Part shown: piece after piece, positions 63,864 to 64,000 of the stretch
Layout: the number at the start of each line of letters is the position of its first letter
Numbering within the stretch: the first letter of the stretch is position 1
NCBI GenBank assembly: GCA_963821735.1
Contig: CAWGFK010000038.1
Span: 27,218-91,217 of the forward strand
DNA from: Laspinema sp963821735
GTDB lineage: Bacteria > Cyanobacteriota > Cyanobacteriia > Cyanobacteriales > Laspinemataceae
Direction: 5' to 3'
Length of the DNA stretch: 64,000 nucleotides
Position numbers and translations under genes: made by a program
The notes under the pieces: generated by a model
Told to the model about the DNA's origin: nothing
Databases searched by the model: none
Seen by the model: the letters and a program-made list of their open reading frames with translations, nothing else

Positions 63864-64000
63864 TTAGCTCCTCCTCGGAATAGGATTGGTTTTTAAGAGT
63901 GCTGTGATTTGTTTAATCATTTCAATATCATCGGGAAAATCTAGTGTATTTGCTTGCAAAATTAGCAAAACTATATCGCACTCAGGAATTATAGTTTCAT
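63864..64000 (-). CDS. Hypothetical protein, 5' end outside window
   Basis: Minus-strand frame entering from the right edge: ETIIPECDIVLLILQANTLD, then FPDDIEMIKQITALLKTNPI, then PRRS and TAA. At least 44 residues. A short related sequence (LLKTNPISR) precedes small-gene copy 1, showing local duplication. No family recognised. Confidence 0.55.
   Translation of the reverse strand, partial: ETIIPECDIVLLILQANTLDFPDDIEMIKQITALLKTNPIPRRS

Overview
The window reads as a chromosome segment of a filamentous cyanobacterium, probably of the Oscillatoriales type. The octamer GCGATCGC (HIP1) is scattered through genes and spacers, and the gene set is cyanobacterial: Rubisco activase with a small-subunit-like tail, a BicA-type bicarbonate transporter, a ClpR/ClpP3 pair, Ycf65/PSRP-3 and a GUN4-domain gene. 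Species cannot be fixed from the sequence alone. No tRNA, rRNA or CRISPR array was seen.

Layout. 0-9 kb is accessory: a Uma2-type nuclease gene, a NACHT-ATPase/HEAT-repeat (NLR-like) locus with 14 units of a 102-bp repeat and several reading-frame lesions, small genes that look like polymorphic-toxin tails and immunity genes, and a frameshifted TPR gene. 9-16 kb is housekeeping: response regulator, type IIA topoisomerase A subunit, and threonine synthase flanked by two MoaD/ThiS-like proteins. 16-29 kb is an insertion-sequence graveyard with IS4, IS630, IS66, ISKra4 and ISAs1 elements. For four of these both ends and the target duplications could be located, so the interrupted host genes can be rebuilt: a DUF2887 gene (split by IS630), a DUF2283 gene (split by IS66), and a large fused gene ending in a GUN4 domain (split by ISAs1, by an ISKra4 composite and by a 54-bp palindrome). 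A RelE-type toxin-antitoxin pair sits just after IS66.

29-39 kb is mostly stable chromosome: two tandem Uma2 genes plus a decayed third, a J-domain/TPR protein, clpR-clpP3, obgE, a Mo-nitrogenase C-terminal-domain gene, ycf65, a HAD phosphatase, a secreted TPR protein and ruvB. 39.5-52.3 kb, all on the plus strand, is a surface-polysaccharide cluster: a Wzm/Wzt-type ABC exporter, three glycosyltransferases, two sulfotransferases and three methyltransferases, which suggests a sulfated and methylated glycan. 52.3-54.3 kb holds an ATPase plus TOPRIM-like pair that resembles two-gene defence systems. 54.4-61.7 kb, on the minus strand, carries inorganic-carbon genes: rca, prfC, bicA, a universal stress protein and a second SulP transporter, the last three in one operon-like run. 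62.4-64 kb holds a Phd/VapC toxin-antitoxin pair and duplicated small genes.

Quality warning. Many accessory genes carry single-base indels, often in G, C, A or T runs, and one methyltransferase has three that cancel. Either the region is decaying or the assembly has homopolymer errors. Calls marked as pseudogenes should be read with that in mind.
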